Part shown: piece after piece, positions 45,929-58,193 of the stretch
Layout of the letters: every line of letters begins with the position of its first letter
Numbering within the stretch: position 1 is the first letter of the stretch
NCBI GenBank assembly: GCA_012064415.1
Contig: SSNU01000219.1
Coordinates: 207,607-271,606 of the forward strand
Reading direction: 5' to 3'
From: Gyrodactylus bullatarudis
Taxonomy: Eukaryota; Platyhelminthes; Monogenea; Gyrodactylidea; Gyrodactylidae
DNA: 64,000 nucleotides
Translations under genes and position numbers: made by a program
Notes under the pieces: generated by a model
The model's input: the letters and a program-made list of their open reading frames with translations, nothing else
What the model was told of the DNA's origin: nothing
Database searches by the model: none

Positions 45929-46125
45929 GACTGACTACTACCAACCCCTCCCCCTCCATACCCCCAGACCTCCCCTCCCTCCCATGTTTTACCTTTCTAG
46001 ATATTTTCATGCACCAGAGATTATATTTCTCACAAGGCTCTTTCATATCTCCTGTTAGGAGTTTCTTCTTCTAAAAAATTATTCACGATGTTAATTTTTT
46101 AATGGCCCTTTGATGCTAAAATAAA
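45929..46125 (+). terminator. 3' UTR with C-rich tract and AATAAA
   Basis: Directly after the stop is an almost pure pyrimidine run (CCCCTCCCCCTCC, later CTCCCCTCCCTCCC), unique in this AT-rich window, then AATAAA at 46120-46125. Confidence 0.5.
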
Positions 46126-47017
46126 ATATATAACCTTTACACACAAAAACACCATGTATTTAAAGATTTATTTTATCATTGTGTAATTTTTTTCTTGTAG
46201 TACAAATTTCAATCAAATTTCTGATTGCTTTCGCACTGAATAGTTTTTTGAATATTTTTATTCTCCACCCATATGATAGTACGTCATTTATTTACACTTA
46301 CTAGCCATGTTTCTATTGAATGGAAATATTTTCTCTCATGCCACCCCAAAATGATTGTTAGCTACTCAAAAGTAGTTTTTGCTTTAAGGAGAAGAAAAAA
46401 TTTCAAAGCCACGAATAGATTGCAATACCTGTTTCTTGTATATTTTTACTAGCATTACTTAAATTATTACATTGAAAACAAGTCCATATTCTTATTATTA
46501 TCATAATTAAGAAAACGTTAAACATTTTAAAGAGAATAATATATTTTCTATGGGAAAGCATGCCTCTTTATTCATTAGCATAGTGAACTCGACTAGGCAT
46601 AGATTTTTAAATGTAGAAAAATGAAACTGATACATCTATTTGTTAACGCGTATTGAAAGCTTGTGCTGACCACGTAATAATTTTAAAAAATTCACCTATC
46701 GAATCAAAAATCAATTATTTAAATGGTTTTTCTATATTTTAACATAGTTACTTCATAGTAATTACAAAGAATAGAAAATATGATATGATAAGTTGTCAGA
46801 ATCAGTTAAAAATCAGGCTAAAAACAGCGCGTAAAATCCTCCTCATTTTCACAAAATTTAGCATACCAAGTATACATTTCCCATTAGAATATGCTGATAA
46901 CGAATACGCGAATTTTTTTCAAAAACCAACGTTTAGTTTAGAAGATTTTGTCCCATCTTTTTGGCAATGGCTAACTTTTTTATTTCAAGAGATGACATAA
47001 AGGTAATAATATATTTG

Positions 47018-47798
47018 AATTCTACGGGTATGTTTTCTCGATAAAAGCTTCTTTCGTTTTTCTCTTCGATCTCTGTAAGTGGTTTTGCAAAATAACGTTC
47101 TTTATTTTTTTAGGAAATTTTTATACTTTTTCAAAAACGAATATTTTTAAATACTCATAACTTCTCAATAACTATTGTAGCTCATTCGGAAGAATATTAG
47201 TTCTACCTTCAGAAAAGTTGTCAATAAATTCATTTCAGCTTCTTTAACCCTTAAAGTGCCAGAGAATTTTTTTTCATGACTCGCATTCAATCTTTTGTCT
47301 ATCTTATGGTTTTTGAATACGCTGATTAAGAATCTACAGTTGTTATAACGCAATTATTTTTGGTTCAGAAGTTATTGATAAAAAATGAACCAAATGATCC
47401 AAAAACAGGTTATCTTTGTAGGATTAGCAAATAGAGTTCAGGCGATTGCATATTTAAATTCTAGAGGTATGATTACTCGATAAAAGTCATTTTATTTTTT
47501 ATCTATGACCCTGGGAAGTAGGTTTTCAAAAAAACGCTTTAAACAAAAATTAATTTTTTGAAAAAAATCAACTCTCTTTAAATTAGTATAGCGCGAGTTC
47601 GACGTATGATAGAGCCAAGATCTTTGCGTATTCCAGGAGATTAATAAATCTATTTTCTGAGGCTTGAATGAGTAATAATTAGATGTTAAAATGACGTGTG
47701 ATAGAGCTATCACTGTGGGGCTTTAAGGGTTAAAACAGAATCATGGCTTGAGAAAGTAACCTTTCCCATATATGACCCGCTGGGCTTAAAGGGTTAAA
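47018..47798 (-). repeat. Dispersed repeat D, copy 4, split by a TTAA MITE
   Basis: The outer end at 47798 is TTAACCCTTTAAGCCC on the minus strand; the copy continues on the far side of the MITE as TTTATTGACAACTTTTCTG and GAGAAGTTATGAGTATTTAA. The last word is the empty counterpart of the hAT insertion at 15133. Confidence 0.65.
47244..47733. mobile_element. piggyBac-like MITE (TTAA target, CCCTTAAAG termini)
   Basis: Bounded by TTAA duplications (47244-47247 and 47730-47733). Inside them the termini are CCCTTAAAG and CTTTAAGGG. No transposase. TTAA duplication with CCY...GGG ends is the signature of piggyBac-type elements. The uninterrupted host sequence is present at 23200-23220 and 3555-3570. 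Confidence 0.75.
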
Positions 47799-50700
47799 CT
47801 GTATTACATTATGTATTTATAATAAAATGCAAAGACTTGTGTAATTCTATTGGAATAGGAAGAAAAATGAGAAAAATCCCACAAATTAGATTCGCTTTGA
47901 AAGTCTATAAATCTTGAAAAAAACTCAGTGGGTTAAAAAATCCTTAAGAAAAGCAAGGCTTAGCCAGGTTTAAGATTTAAAATTTTTATATTATAATTTA
48001 TCAATAAATAATATTCTTTTAGAAAGAGTCAAGATTATTCTTTTTTACTCTTTTTCTGAAATTCTATCATCACCAAGAGTTTGTATGTCACTTCAAGTGT
48101 CAATACGAAGCAGGATGTAGCAAACAAGAGATGCCAACTGTGCTATCAAAATTTCATTCAGTTATCACTAGAAAGGAAGTAGAATTTTTCCGCTTTGAAA
48201 GCGGTTTTCATCACAAATGTTTATATTTTCTCTTTTTAAATTATACGCAGAAACCCTTCGAAAGACCTTCTACAACAAACAAATCTCTGGTTGTTTATTA
48301 AAACGCCCACGCAAAAAATGAACTTGTCTGCATTATACAAGTTGTAACTGTCACACCCTGGTTAAAATCTGATTGGTTGAAAAAATGCATAAAACTCAAA
48401 TGATTATCACAATCGAATTTTTCAAATTTTCATTTTTCTCCCTGTCGGACATCATTAAAATAGGCTCCGATAGACTACCACGAATGCTCGTCTCATGGAA
48501 ATCCCATTGTTGCTGACAATTATAACAGGTACCGTTACTTAAAGATACTCTTAATTTCCATTAAAATAGCATTTTCTTCCTAGAAATTATTGATCAGATG
48601 ACGATGCTGACGTTTGGAGCTATACGGAAATTGGAAAGTTGCGCGAAATAGACAACAACCTGGCATGAATTCAAAAGCGCAATTCTTTGATAATGACCGA
48701 GAAATTATTTGAACATATCCGATTGATTTTCAATAGAGTTTATTATATTGCAATTATATCATGATGGAATCTATTAACATTTTAAGGTTAATTTTTATTC
48801 CAATTTTCAATGGTTAATTAACTACCAAAATATTTCTGTAAAATTTTTTTAATGAAAATTTATTTAATCAAATTTCTTTAATAGAAAAACCGAAGGATGT
48901 CCATTGCTTTGTTTTATAGCGAGAAGAAGTTTTGTAGCAAAACAAATGATCTGGTCAATAGATTGTAAAAAATGTATCAGAGGAACACACATTTTGTCAT
49001 TCAAATAGTCGAGACACGATATTTCAACACAGTCACACTAGAAAAAAGACATAAAAATTTCATTATTTTTATACAAATTCACGTTGTTGCCGGGCTTAAT
49101 TTTTTATAGTTTTTATGCAGAATATTTACTGAATATACATGAAGGTCAACGGAAATTCTCGTGTTGACAAACAATCATTAACTTTGAATGCAGAAAAAAT
49201 TTTCTTGAAATTTTCAAATTTAAATCTTTAGAATAAGGAAAAATGCCAGGAACAATAGGATGATTTTGCCTTTTGAATTTTCATTTTTCCAATATCGCTT
49301 ATGATAGTAGAATAAAGTAGAATTAGATTTTAAAGAAATTCAAGAATATTTTAGACAATATTTTCCACAATCAGACGAGCAGAAATTTTAATATGGTATT
49401 CTCAGGATTACACGAATCATATTATAAGATATAAACTTTTTAAACTGCAATTTATTGAAGATTTATTCTACTAAACGATCTGGATTAGGTCATATAGGTT
49501 ACAGAAAAGCAAAAATCGAGTAAATACGCCCCTTGAGGTTTTTTCTGACTTTTCAACTTTAAAGTCATATGCTAATTTAAATATAATATAAACTCTTTCA
49601 AGTTTTAAGCATTATAGCAACAAGTAAGCAATAAAAAATGATAATTTCTGATCACGTAAAGTTGATTTCTATGGAAAAATGAAATACTCTTAGGAAGAAC
49701 ATGGCAGTCTCAAATAGGATGAAAACTCACCTGGCTATGAACTCATTGTAAAGATTAGAAGAAACAAATGATTATTATTACTATAATTGAAAAAAACGCC
49801 GATTTTCAAGGCATTCTCTGAAAATATTATGGAAACAGTCATCATCTACACGTATATTAAATCATCAACCAAAAATTCAGAGCTCTGTGAAACCTGGCAA
49901 GAACATGACGTTGAAAATTATAAATTTTTCCATAAAATTAGAATTGAAAAAACTACTCTTTTGGTAAACGATGGAAGTTCTTCTAAAATTTAAAGGTTTA
50001 TTCTAATGATGAAGGACTTCTAGAAACAGATTTTTAATACAGTTTTATTTTGATAGGGAACATAGAGATCACCCTGATAATGATACTGCATCTTAGAATA
50101 AGTGAATTTTTTAAACCTTTCTCTTCATTTTCGATATTCATAGTCGAGTTTAGTGTTTTTCAGCTTTAACTATTTAACAAAATTTACAATTTATTTATTT
50201 TGAATCAATTTTGAACTTTTATTATTTTCAATTGATGAACCAAATATTTATTCTCTTACTTTAAAATTATAATATTGAAGTACACCCAGCTAATAAAACA
50301 TTTATCTGTTAAAAAAAGAGTCTTGAAATTTCAAAGAATATAAAATTCATTGTAATGTAATGAGGAAAAACTAAACTTCGTAAATTAATCATATTGATAT
50401 TTCCTAGAATTTTCAAACATGTCTACTGAATAACAAGCGATGTAACTTTAAAAACTGCGTTGTACCTTTGCCACCCCAGACCTTCTCTAAAATCAGATTT
50501 GATTAACTTGTCTCGCGATTAGGTCGTCTTCTGGTTTCTATATAATCGTCCTGAACTAAAAAAAAGAGTTCTACAGTTTTTTTGATCTTCCCTCATTTAT
50601 CTAGAATCCAACCAGATTAAAATCACATTATTAACAATAAAAAAATTTTTGACTCTCACATTCTGTTATTTTGTTCTTCCATCTTTTGATCGATGTGATT

Positions 50701-50942
50701 TAGTTTCATATGAAATTGCGGGATATTCTAAATTTTCTGATTTTCAGGGGAAAAACACGCATATTATTATATTAGAGTAAACCATTTTCATGTTTCAGTA
50801 ATGTAGCAGAGATTTTGCAAATGAAAAAATAAAGATTTGAACTCTTATCAGTATCAGCGCATGAATGAAACTATTCAGTCTAATTGACATAAGATAGTTG
50901 CTAGTTTTTATTTAAAAATGAATATTATTGACAATTGACAAT
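47799..50942. other. About 3 kb without a supportable gene
   Basis: AT-rich. A 68-codon open frame from a non-ATG codon at 49787-49993 (KAFSENIMETVIIYTYIKSS...) is slightly coding-like but has neither splice sites nor homology I recognise. Confidence 0.35.
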
Positions 50943-51765
50943 CTAAGGCTAGTTGATTTGAATATGAGAATTTACTATCTTTACAAAAAACTATTTTCAT
51001 CAGATAGTCAGGAACAAAATTATTTCTTAAAACCCATGTTGAAATAAACCGATTAAAAATCCTAAAAATTATTACAATCCGACAAAATGAGGCCGTTTTT
51101 TTTGAATTTCGAAAAAGTCCCGAAATTTCTGTTTTAGTACGATAATATTGTCGAACTTAATCTAAAATATTACTATTCTGATATTATGTTAATAAGGAAG
51201 ATTGGAGAACAAATTTTCTAATTCATTGAAGCGATTAAATACCGACTTTAGAGATCAACATTCAACTGATCTTTCCAATTATCACGAAGGGAAATGACTC
51301 AAACTGACAAAATTTAACTTGAATATGTAGTCCAAAACAGGTTCTAATCTATAGAAGAATTCACTCATCTTTTTTCGCATACAGGTAGGTTCGTGTAAAA
51401 TGCATAAAAATCTTAGCTCAGTTTAGCATTAAAAACAATGCATTTCATCCCTTAGGATAATAATTATAACTGATAATTTATAATCAAATCAAACCATCTA
51501 ATAATTTCAATTATCACGAAAAAAATCAGAAAAGTGTTACTTAAGTAACAAAATTCGTAATTGATCTCAAATGCTGGTATTTATTTGTTTCAATTCTCAA
51601 GATCAAACATTGAAGAAATGGATTTTGAACTTTTTAATTTCAAAAATTTTATGGGTTAATTTCATCATCAGATATTCATGTAATTTTCTGCCTTACTATC
51701 CGGTGAAAAATATTGAGTTCTAAGTAAAATTTGTAAATTTTCATCTTCAAGTCAATTAGCTTTTT
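50943..51765. repeat. Foldback repeat, family A, long copy
   Basis: Left end CTAAGGCTAGTTGATTTGAA with CATCAGATAGTCAGG; right end ACTATCCGGTGAAAAATATT then TTCAAGTCAATTAGC. Inverted ends about 820 bp apart; the interior is diverged. Confidence 0.55.
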
Positions 51766-53654
51766 AGTTTTTAAATCAATTTTTCGGAATTCATTCCACT
51801 TTATTTCCATAGAATTTCAAGCAAAGGTTAGCATTAACGCATTTCTTTCATCTGCTCATTACCAAGCATAGCTTCACTCAAGATGCCATCATAGTTGATA
51901 GGTTTTTATCTACACTTAATGAAAAAATAATAATTCTTTCAAACTTTAAGAGCTATATTTGTACGTTAGTTCCATAACTCACTCATTTCCCATTGTTATC
52001 AATGTTTACTTATCATAACCATTTAAAGTTTTATTATAATTATCGATGACAATGAAGAATTGGTTTTCATAGCGTTCAGTGCCTCAGATAATTTACTGGG
52101 GCATATGTTCGCTAGATTTTTTTTGAAATGAAAACATTATATTGAAATTAAATCATATGATACAATAGAAATAATAATAAATTCAAGGTGATGTGAGGTT
52201 TTAATAAAGTTCAAACTGATCTTGATCCCCAAGCTAGTGCAGGCAACACGCAAACCCAATGCACTTCAGCAGAATCCGGTTAAGTTTCCTTGTCATATTC
52301 AAGGACGCAACTTTTGATAAACTGACCATAACCGGTAAGACTCTCAGGCATAAAACGATAGAATCAAAAAACAATTCTTCAAGTCATCTAGTGCTATTCG
52401 ATATGACGATGAAAATAAAAATAATTTTCACCAAGCAATTGGTGACGATGATGTATTTTTTGAAATTCAGATTCTTATGCGAACATTCTTGAATTTTGCA
52501 TGCAGAATTCTCATTTTTTACAACTCTAAATAAAATTTTTTAAAGTTGATTTCAGTGTAATTTGTTAAAGATCTATTTCTAACAATCATCATTAGCCAAG
52601 AAAATCGAATGTGAATAGGGAAAACTTAACAATATTATCTAGAAGAGAAATTTACCTTTATTCCAGGGTTATAGCAGTTTTTTCAAAACTTTTTTGAATT
52701 ATCTCGATCAAATAAACTAAAATCAATAAACATTTTCTACTCAAATTTGAAATCAGTAGTAATTCGGGATCAATTCAAAACTCAAAAAATTACTATATTT
52801 CTTTCATCTATGCTCTATATGTTCGTAAAAATCAAAATTTCTCATCTTTATTTCAACTAGCTTTAGTATCGAGTAGAGTAGGCCAAAAATTTCAACATTT
52901 CCCAGTCTTAATCTCATTTTGAAGATAATTGCAAACAATGCATTTTTTTAAAGCCGTAAGTTTTCGAGTTTGTTCTGATATACAAAATCTCGATTAAAAA
53001 TGACAATTTTTGAACACGCGCAAAGAATTTTTCAATGAATTTTACTACGAAAAAGGGCAAAATTATAATCTTTGAATAGTTTTTGCAACATTTTGAATAA
53101 AAATATATGTAGTGAAAAATTGAGTTCTTAGGAAATTAGGCTAATTTTGATGAAAATGGGAATTTTGTATATCAGAACATGAAAAATTTTCAATATGTTT
53201 TTCACGATTTAAACATCAATTTTTGATTAAGGCATGGGACATTTTTCGGGGAAAATAATAATATAAAACTTTGTATTACCCTAATATGAAGTCAGAAAAC
53301 TTGAAAAGAAACATTGCTTGGTACTGAATTCTACATAATGCTAGACTGAATAAATATTATTTATTAAATAATAAAGGAATGGAGTAAAAATTTAAGCCTA
53401 GGGTAGTATATAAAGGAATATTGCTTCGATCTATCATAGAATCTCAAATTTCCGATAAAATATCAATAGAAGTACAATTTTAACTTTCTGATAAAATTGC
53501 AGGTTTAATTAGGATAATACAAACCCTCTTTCAGATACTATCTTAGTCTGGAAAAAGTCTTTGTAAAAGGTTGTTAATATTCCAGATTGTTTTTTTGAAA
53601 TTGAAGCATTTTAATGAAATAATATACAAGTAATTATGAAAGGAGACAGGGAAT

Positions 53655-53705
53655 GAGTGCCCGAGTGGGAGGGTTTGAGCCTAGGAACCTACGCCACACC
53701 AAAAT
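53655..53705 (+). repeat. Short repeat shared with 7143-7200
   Basis: GTGCCCGAGTGGGAGGG and TTTGAGCCTAGGA match the reverse complement of 7143-7200. The first word also resembles the A box of serine/leucine tRNAs (TGGCCGAGTGG). Confidence 0.3.
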
Positions 53706-53972
53706 GTTTTATTAACAACTACTATTGAAATTTGAATAGAAATAAGGGATAAATATGTCTAATATAAGACTCAATCTCTATCAGATTTATTCAATCATCT
53801 AATACAGGGATAAAAACACGTAGAAGCACATTCAAGCATTACCAGTGAAGTGAGTGTTTTGTTGAATTTTTATAAAACGACATTGGTAGTGTTAATTCAG
53901 AAATGTTTATGTACATTTAATTTTTAATCTATAATGTTGCACATTTTCCAGTTGCGCTTAACAATGTGGGAT

Positions 53973-54622
53973 CTAAAGCTTGTTGACATGAAGATGATAA
54001 TTTACTATTTTTACAAAAAACTCACTCAAAAAGATGTGATTATTCGAAAGAATTCAATCTGACCAGAATTAGGCATTTTTTATGAATTTCGAAAATGTAC
54101 CAAATTTCCACTTTCCAAGTTTTGAACCCAAAATTTTTATCGATTTCGATGAATCGAAGCAGTTAAGTGATGAATCACTGATGATATTTAGGATCAACAT
54201 TAGACAAAGGATTCGAGTTTGGCCATAGAGATAGCGAAGAAATTATTTGTTTCCGAGAAAAAGATTTTGGATAATTTTCCTTCGTGGTAATCGAAAAATG
54301 CAAATGGTTCGATTTCCCACAGTAATGACGAATTTCAGTGAACTTCTGCAGGTGAATTCGAATTCTTCGTTCAATTTTGATCCCAAATATCATCACTTAA
54401 CGGCTTCGAATCATCGAAATCGATAAAAATTTTGAGCTCAAAAGTTGTAAAAGTTGAAATTTAATGAATTTTTGAAATTCGAAAAACGGGCTAATTTTGG
54501 TCTGATTGAATTTTTTTTCCAATATCCACATCCTTATTAGCTCATTATTTTTTTTCTGTGAATCCGGAGAAAAATATTTTTGTAAAAATAGTAAATTCTC
54601 GTCTTCATGTCAATTAGGTTTA
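53973..54622. repeat. Foldback repeat, family A, best-preserved copy
   Basis: 650 bp with arms of about 200 bp (53973-54175 and 54392-54622): CTAAAGCTTGTTGACATGAA against TTCATGTCAATTAGGTTTAG; TCAATCTGACCAGAATTAGG against GCTAATTTTGGTCTGATTGA; ATCGATTTCGATGAATCGAA against TTCGAATCATCGAAATCGAT. Non-coding. Confidence 0.8.
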
Positions 54623-56140
54623 GATAATTATTATTTTAAAAAGCAGATGGTGGGCAAAAATAAATTTTTTGACAGACCCGTAATTTTTGATGAATTTCCT
54701 GTGTTTTATCAATTACATTGAATGATCAAAATGTCGAAACTCGACTTCGACACAATAATGAAGTAAATCCTTATATCACGTTTCCAAATTTCTAATTTTG
54801 ATCCTGGTCATCTTACATCGAAATTTTTCAATTTCAAAATATCTCATATTCAAGTTATTGATGAGATTTTCAAGTAACAATAGCAAATTCCCATCCTCAT
54901 ATCAAATAGCTTCGAATAATAAAGTTGCTTCAAAGTAGTTTCATACTCTCCTTGCAATTCACAGTTCGAAAAAGAGCCAAAATTGCCATACCTCTTGAAG
55001 AAGAATGCTTGAATAGAATAACTCAATAGGTCAAATGATGGGGTTTTTCTTGTTTAACTCAAAAGTCGCTCAGTTGTGATAGAATTTCTACATATTTCTA
55101 TTCCAAGATTTTTCTGGTCTTATTCAAAATAATTTTGGGCGATACTTATTCAAAGGTCTCAACATTTAAGGGTTTAACTGCGAATTTTGTTCGAATATTC
55201 TAGAATTGATATTTTTTATAATACTGAATTCGAATTTTTCAGTTAAATTGTTTGTATGAAAAATATGAAGCAAAATTTAATTTTTCTTTTAGTGACCGAA
55301 AAGATGGCATATTTTTCGTCAGAGCTCAGAAGAAGGATACATTTTTATCACTTTCTTTCAATAATTCGAATTATTTTATTTTCATTTGATTAATTTCTTG
55401 CTCTACTACAGATGAGGATCGCTGATCAAAAATAATCTTTTTTTGTTCGAGAAATTATTTCCAATTGAAGGAAGACAAAATAACAAGTATTTTACGTAGC
55501 TTCTCGAAATTTTCAACCGCGATCATTTAATTTTTTGTATGAAAACAGGTCTTTTCAATGTTGACAAATTTCAAAATCATCACATATTTTTTTTCCACCA
55601 TTTTAAATTTAGTTAAATTACAATAAAATCACAGTCTAATTTGTTTTGTTAAAAATTTTTATTGGTTTTTATCTAGTTCGGAAAGAAATTTTCACGTGAC
55701 CGAATCTGTCAGTAGTCCAAGTAAGCAATATCTGTATTGATATTTCCCAAAAAATTTCGCATCTAGCAACTGAATAATGTGCTCAACTTTTTACATTTCC
55801 CAGGTTTATTTATACTTCCTTACTTAGTAAAGATACCATAATTACATATTTTAAGAGAGCTTACATTCCTGATAGATCACAAATGGCTTACACTGACTCG
55901 CATATACAAATATAACTGTTGGACCATAGTATATACATTTCTATGACATACAATGCATGTTATTACTTCTACTGTACTATTTGCTTTAAAGATTATGCTT
56001 TTTTTGAAAACAATATCCAGATTAATCCAATAGCAATGCATTAAACGACAAAATCAACTTTTCATTAAACTAAACGAGAACGAAATTTGCCATCAACCTC
56101 TCTTTTTTAATTTCTACACTCTCTCTCTTCTATTAAGGCC
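54623..56140. other. Intergenic DNA upstream of the secreted-protein gene
   Basis: AT-rich, with a partial foldback terminus near 54880-54905. No exon seen. Confidence 0.4.
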
Positions 56141-56148
56141 TATATATA
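56141..56148 (+). promoter_or_regulatory. TATA box of the secreted-protein gene
   Basis: TATATATA 77 bp upstream of the ATG at 56225, leaving room for a short 5' UTR of about 45-55 nt. Confidence 0.5.
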
Positions 56149-56224
56149 TTTTTATTATAGACGCTTAATTTTTTATACAAACTACTTACTTTTACTAATA
56201 AATTTGAAAATATTCAAATAAAAA

Positions 56225-56950
56225 ATGTTTGGGTATTCTTACATTTGGAGATGGAAATGTCTCATTTTTCAGCTGGTATTCTACATGTGTTTCATTCTGA
56301 GCATACACGGAAAGACCAACTTTAATGTCGACTCTCCTTTTCTTCACTTGGACGCCTATTCAAATATGCTCAGAGGAAGTTATTTCACACCACAGTATAC
56401 AATCGAGCAAGTCTATCGCGGAATAATCTTTTATCGAAATCATGGAAGAAAATTATTCGATTGTGTCATGAAAGAATCCGAAGAAATAATCTCTGAACGT
56501 GAGAAAATGATGTCATCCCACCAGGAAAGGGTAGATTTTAAATTTCACAAAGCCAGTATAGATTCATACGACCTGTCAAAGTTGAAATACGGTAACTTGA
56601 GACGAATTGATGAATGTTACTTTCCATTTGACCAGTTTGACCGTGAGAAAATCGACAAAATGACGCATTATGAGGCTGTTGTTTCTCTGAAACGTTTGGT
56701 AAATATAACCATGTCAACCCGTGACTCGCTCATTAAGTCAGCATGGAGTTTGCAAGAAAAAGACTTGAGCAACTATTCGCATATAAATAGAAACAAGGAT
56801 TTCTCCTGTATCATGCAGATAGGACTGCAGTTCTTTGAGAACTTCAAATCCTTTTACTATCTCATGTTACATGCAAATCTAAAGCAAGAATTTGGAGATC
56901 GGATCTCTCAACAATGCAGGCTCAAGGAAATTTTCCCCTATGAACAATGA
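56225..56950 (+). CDS. Secreted 241-aa protein of unknown family, intronless
   Basis: An ATG preceded by AAAAA opens a 241-codon single exon ending at TGA, with a TATA box upstream and AATAAA at 57034-57039. Residues 1-29 form a signal peptide (basic start, hydrophobic core LIFQLVFYMCFILSIHG). The mature part has exactly four cysteines (80, 131, 195, 231), enough for two disulphides, and two N-glycosylation sequons (N160-I-T and N183-Y-S). It is helix-rich and charged (KESEEIISEREKMMSSHQER). I find no enzymatic motif and do not recognise the family. Base composition is clearly coding-like. It might be a lineage-specific secreted effector, hormone-like or structural protein; nothing here decides. 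Confidence 0.85.
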   Translation: MFGYSYIWRWKCLIFQLVFYMCFILSIHGKTNFNVDSPFLHLDAYSNMLRGSYFTPQYTIEQVYRGIIFYRNHGRKLFDCVMKESEEIISEREKMMSSHQERVDFKFHKASIDSYDLSKLKYGNLRRIDECYFPFDQFDREKIDKMTHYEAVVSLKRLVNITMSTRDSLIKSAWSLQEKDLSNYSHINRNKDFSCIMQIGLQFFENFKSFYYLMLHANLKQEFGDRISQQCRLKEIFPYEQ

Positions 56951-57033
56951 TAACAGACCTTAACCCTATGACCAAAGAGATAATGAAGATACTATAGAGT
57001 CACTTAGATGTTTAAGATTAGAATAACTGATGA

Positions 57034-57039
57034 AATAAA
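57034..57039 (+). terminator. Polyadenylation signal of the secreted-protein gene
   Basis: AATAAA 84 bp after the stop codon. Confidence 0.6.
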
Positions 57040-57474
57040 TATTATGCATTAAACTATTTTTTTATCCTCAAAAAGTTGTTTTTCTTTTTCCGTTTTTTAC
57101 CTAATTAGCAGTAACTAACTGTTTTGAATGAAGAGAATCAGTTTGATCAGTTATCTATAAAATTTCAATATAACCAACCTCATTCTAAACCCTCTTATAG
57201 ACATTTCGTTAATATGCTAGTTTGAGGATCGTCCTCAATGTTGAAATTAAATTTCGGAATAATTGATTCTTAAGTTTTTTACCACTCTAACTTTTATTAA
57301 AGTATCACGAAAATCCAAGTCCGCGAACAATATTTCAATGTTAGTTCTAAAATCATTTCAGGAAGGTGGGGAAACGGTTTTAAATCTTGAAGTAATCTAA
57401 AATACCATATCAATTTTCTCCCAAAAGCCTTTCAAGATCTGAAATTTCATCGAGGTCTACTGATCAGTGATCAC

Positions 57475-57889
57475 TAGGGCAGGGGGAACTTTTAAATTTT
57501 AATTTTCGTAACAACGTTCTTAATCCAACTAAATTCTAAAAAATTTAATGAATTGAGAAATGCGTTGAATATGTTTCGTCAAAAAATCCTAAATTAAGGA
57601 TTTTTTTTGTGATCAATGGGTCAGAAAATCAGCTGGCAAATTCAAAAAAAGGGCAAAGTTTTCAGCATTTCCTGACAAAAAAGAAAAAATAAGTCAACCA
57701 ACAAGAATTATCTAAAATATCTGATTTGTAGTGGGAATATATTCTCAAAAAGGAGAATGTCTTGTTTTAACAGCAAAAAATATCAAAATTCTCTCGTTTA
57801 TCAGAAATCTCAGAGAAGAAAGAATGACACCGGTTAATTCATATTGAAATGTTATTCTTCATATCCAAAATAGTAATTTTATTGCCCTA
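57475..57889. mobile_element. hAT MITE with TAGGGCA termini
   Basis: Ends TAGGGCA and TGCCCTA, 415 bp apart, flanked by 8-mers GTGATCAC (57467-57474) and GTGGTCAC (57890-57897), one mismatch. Non-coding; a diverged interior copy is at 9765-9930. Confidence 0.7.
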
Positions 57890-58028
57890 GTGGTCACTGA
57901 TCACTAAATTCCTGATTGAATTTCTAGCTTATTTGATGAGCTTCTAACTTATTTCAGATTAAAAACTATATAATCTCATCAGGGTGAAATTCTTTGGTCT
58001 ATGATGATGTTGGGAAATTATCGGAAAA

Positions 58029-58193
58029 ATGGAAGTAGTTATAACATGGGAAGATTTTTTCTCTTCGAAAATATGCAAAACACCATCCAGGTACTGGTTA
58101 CAATGGTACTCTCGGGAATCGATGAGGATTTACGATTCTGATCTAAATACAGTGATCTCAAAATTAAAGTTGTTAACATCAAAACGAACTTGA
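58029..58193 (+). CDS. Small coding-like frame, 54 aa, uncertain
   Basis: ATG at 58029 gives MEVVITWEDFFSSKICKTPS, then RYWLQWYSRESMRIYDSDLN and a stop at 58193, with TATATAA about 60 bp upstream. A downstream frame at 58560-58754 (LFGNLSKLSYLQLPHPLNSR) has a leucine-rich-repeat rhythm. Together they may be a decayed gene; no intact model can be built. Confidence 0.3.
   Translation: MEVVITWEDFFSSKICKTPSRYWLQWYSRESMRIYDSDLNTVISKLKLLTSKRT

Noticed and set aside
42930..47730. Open frame 47492-47713 as a gene
   Set aside because: Falls within the TTAA MITE and is not preserved in its relative at 42896.
52259..52492. ATG-started 77-codon frame
   Set aside because: Two frames of the same region look equally coding-like and neither has splice or regulatory support.
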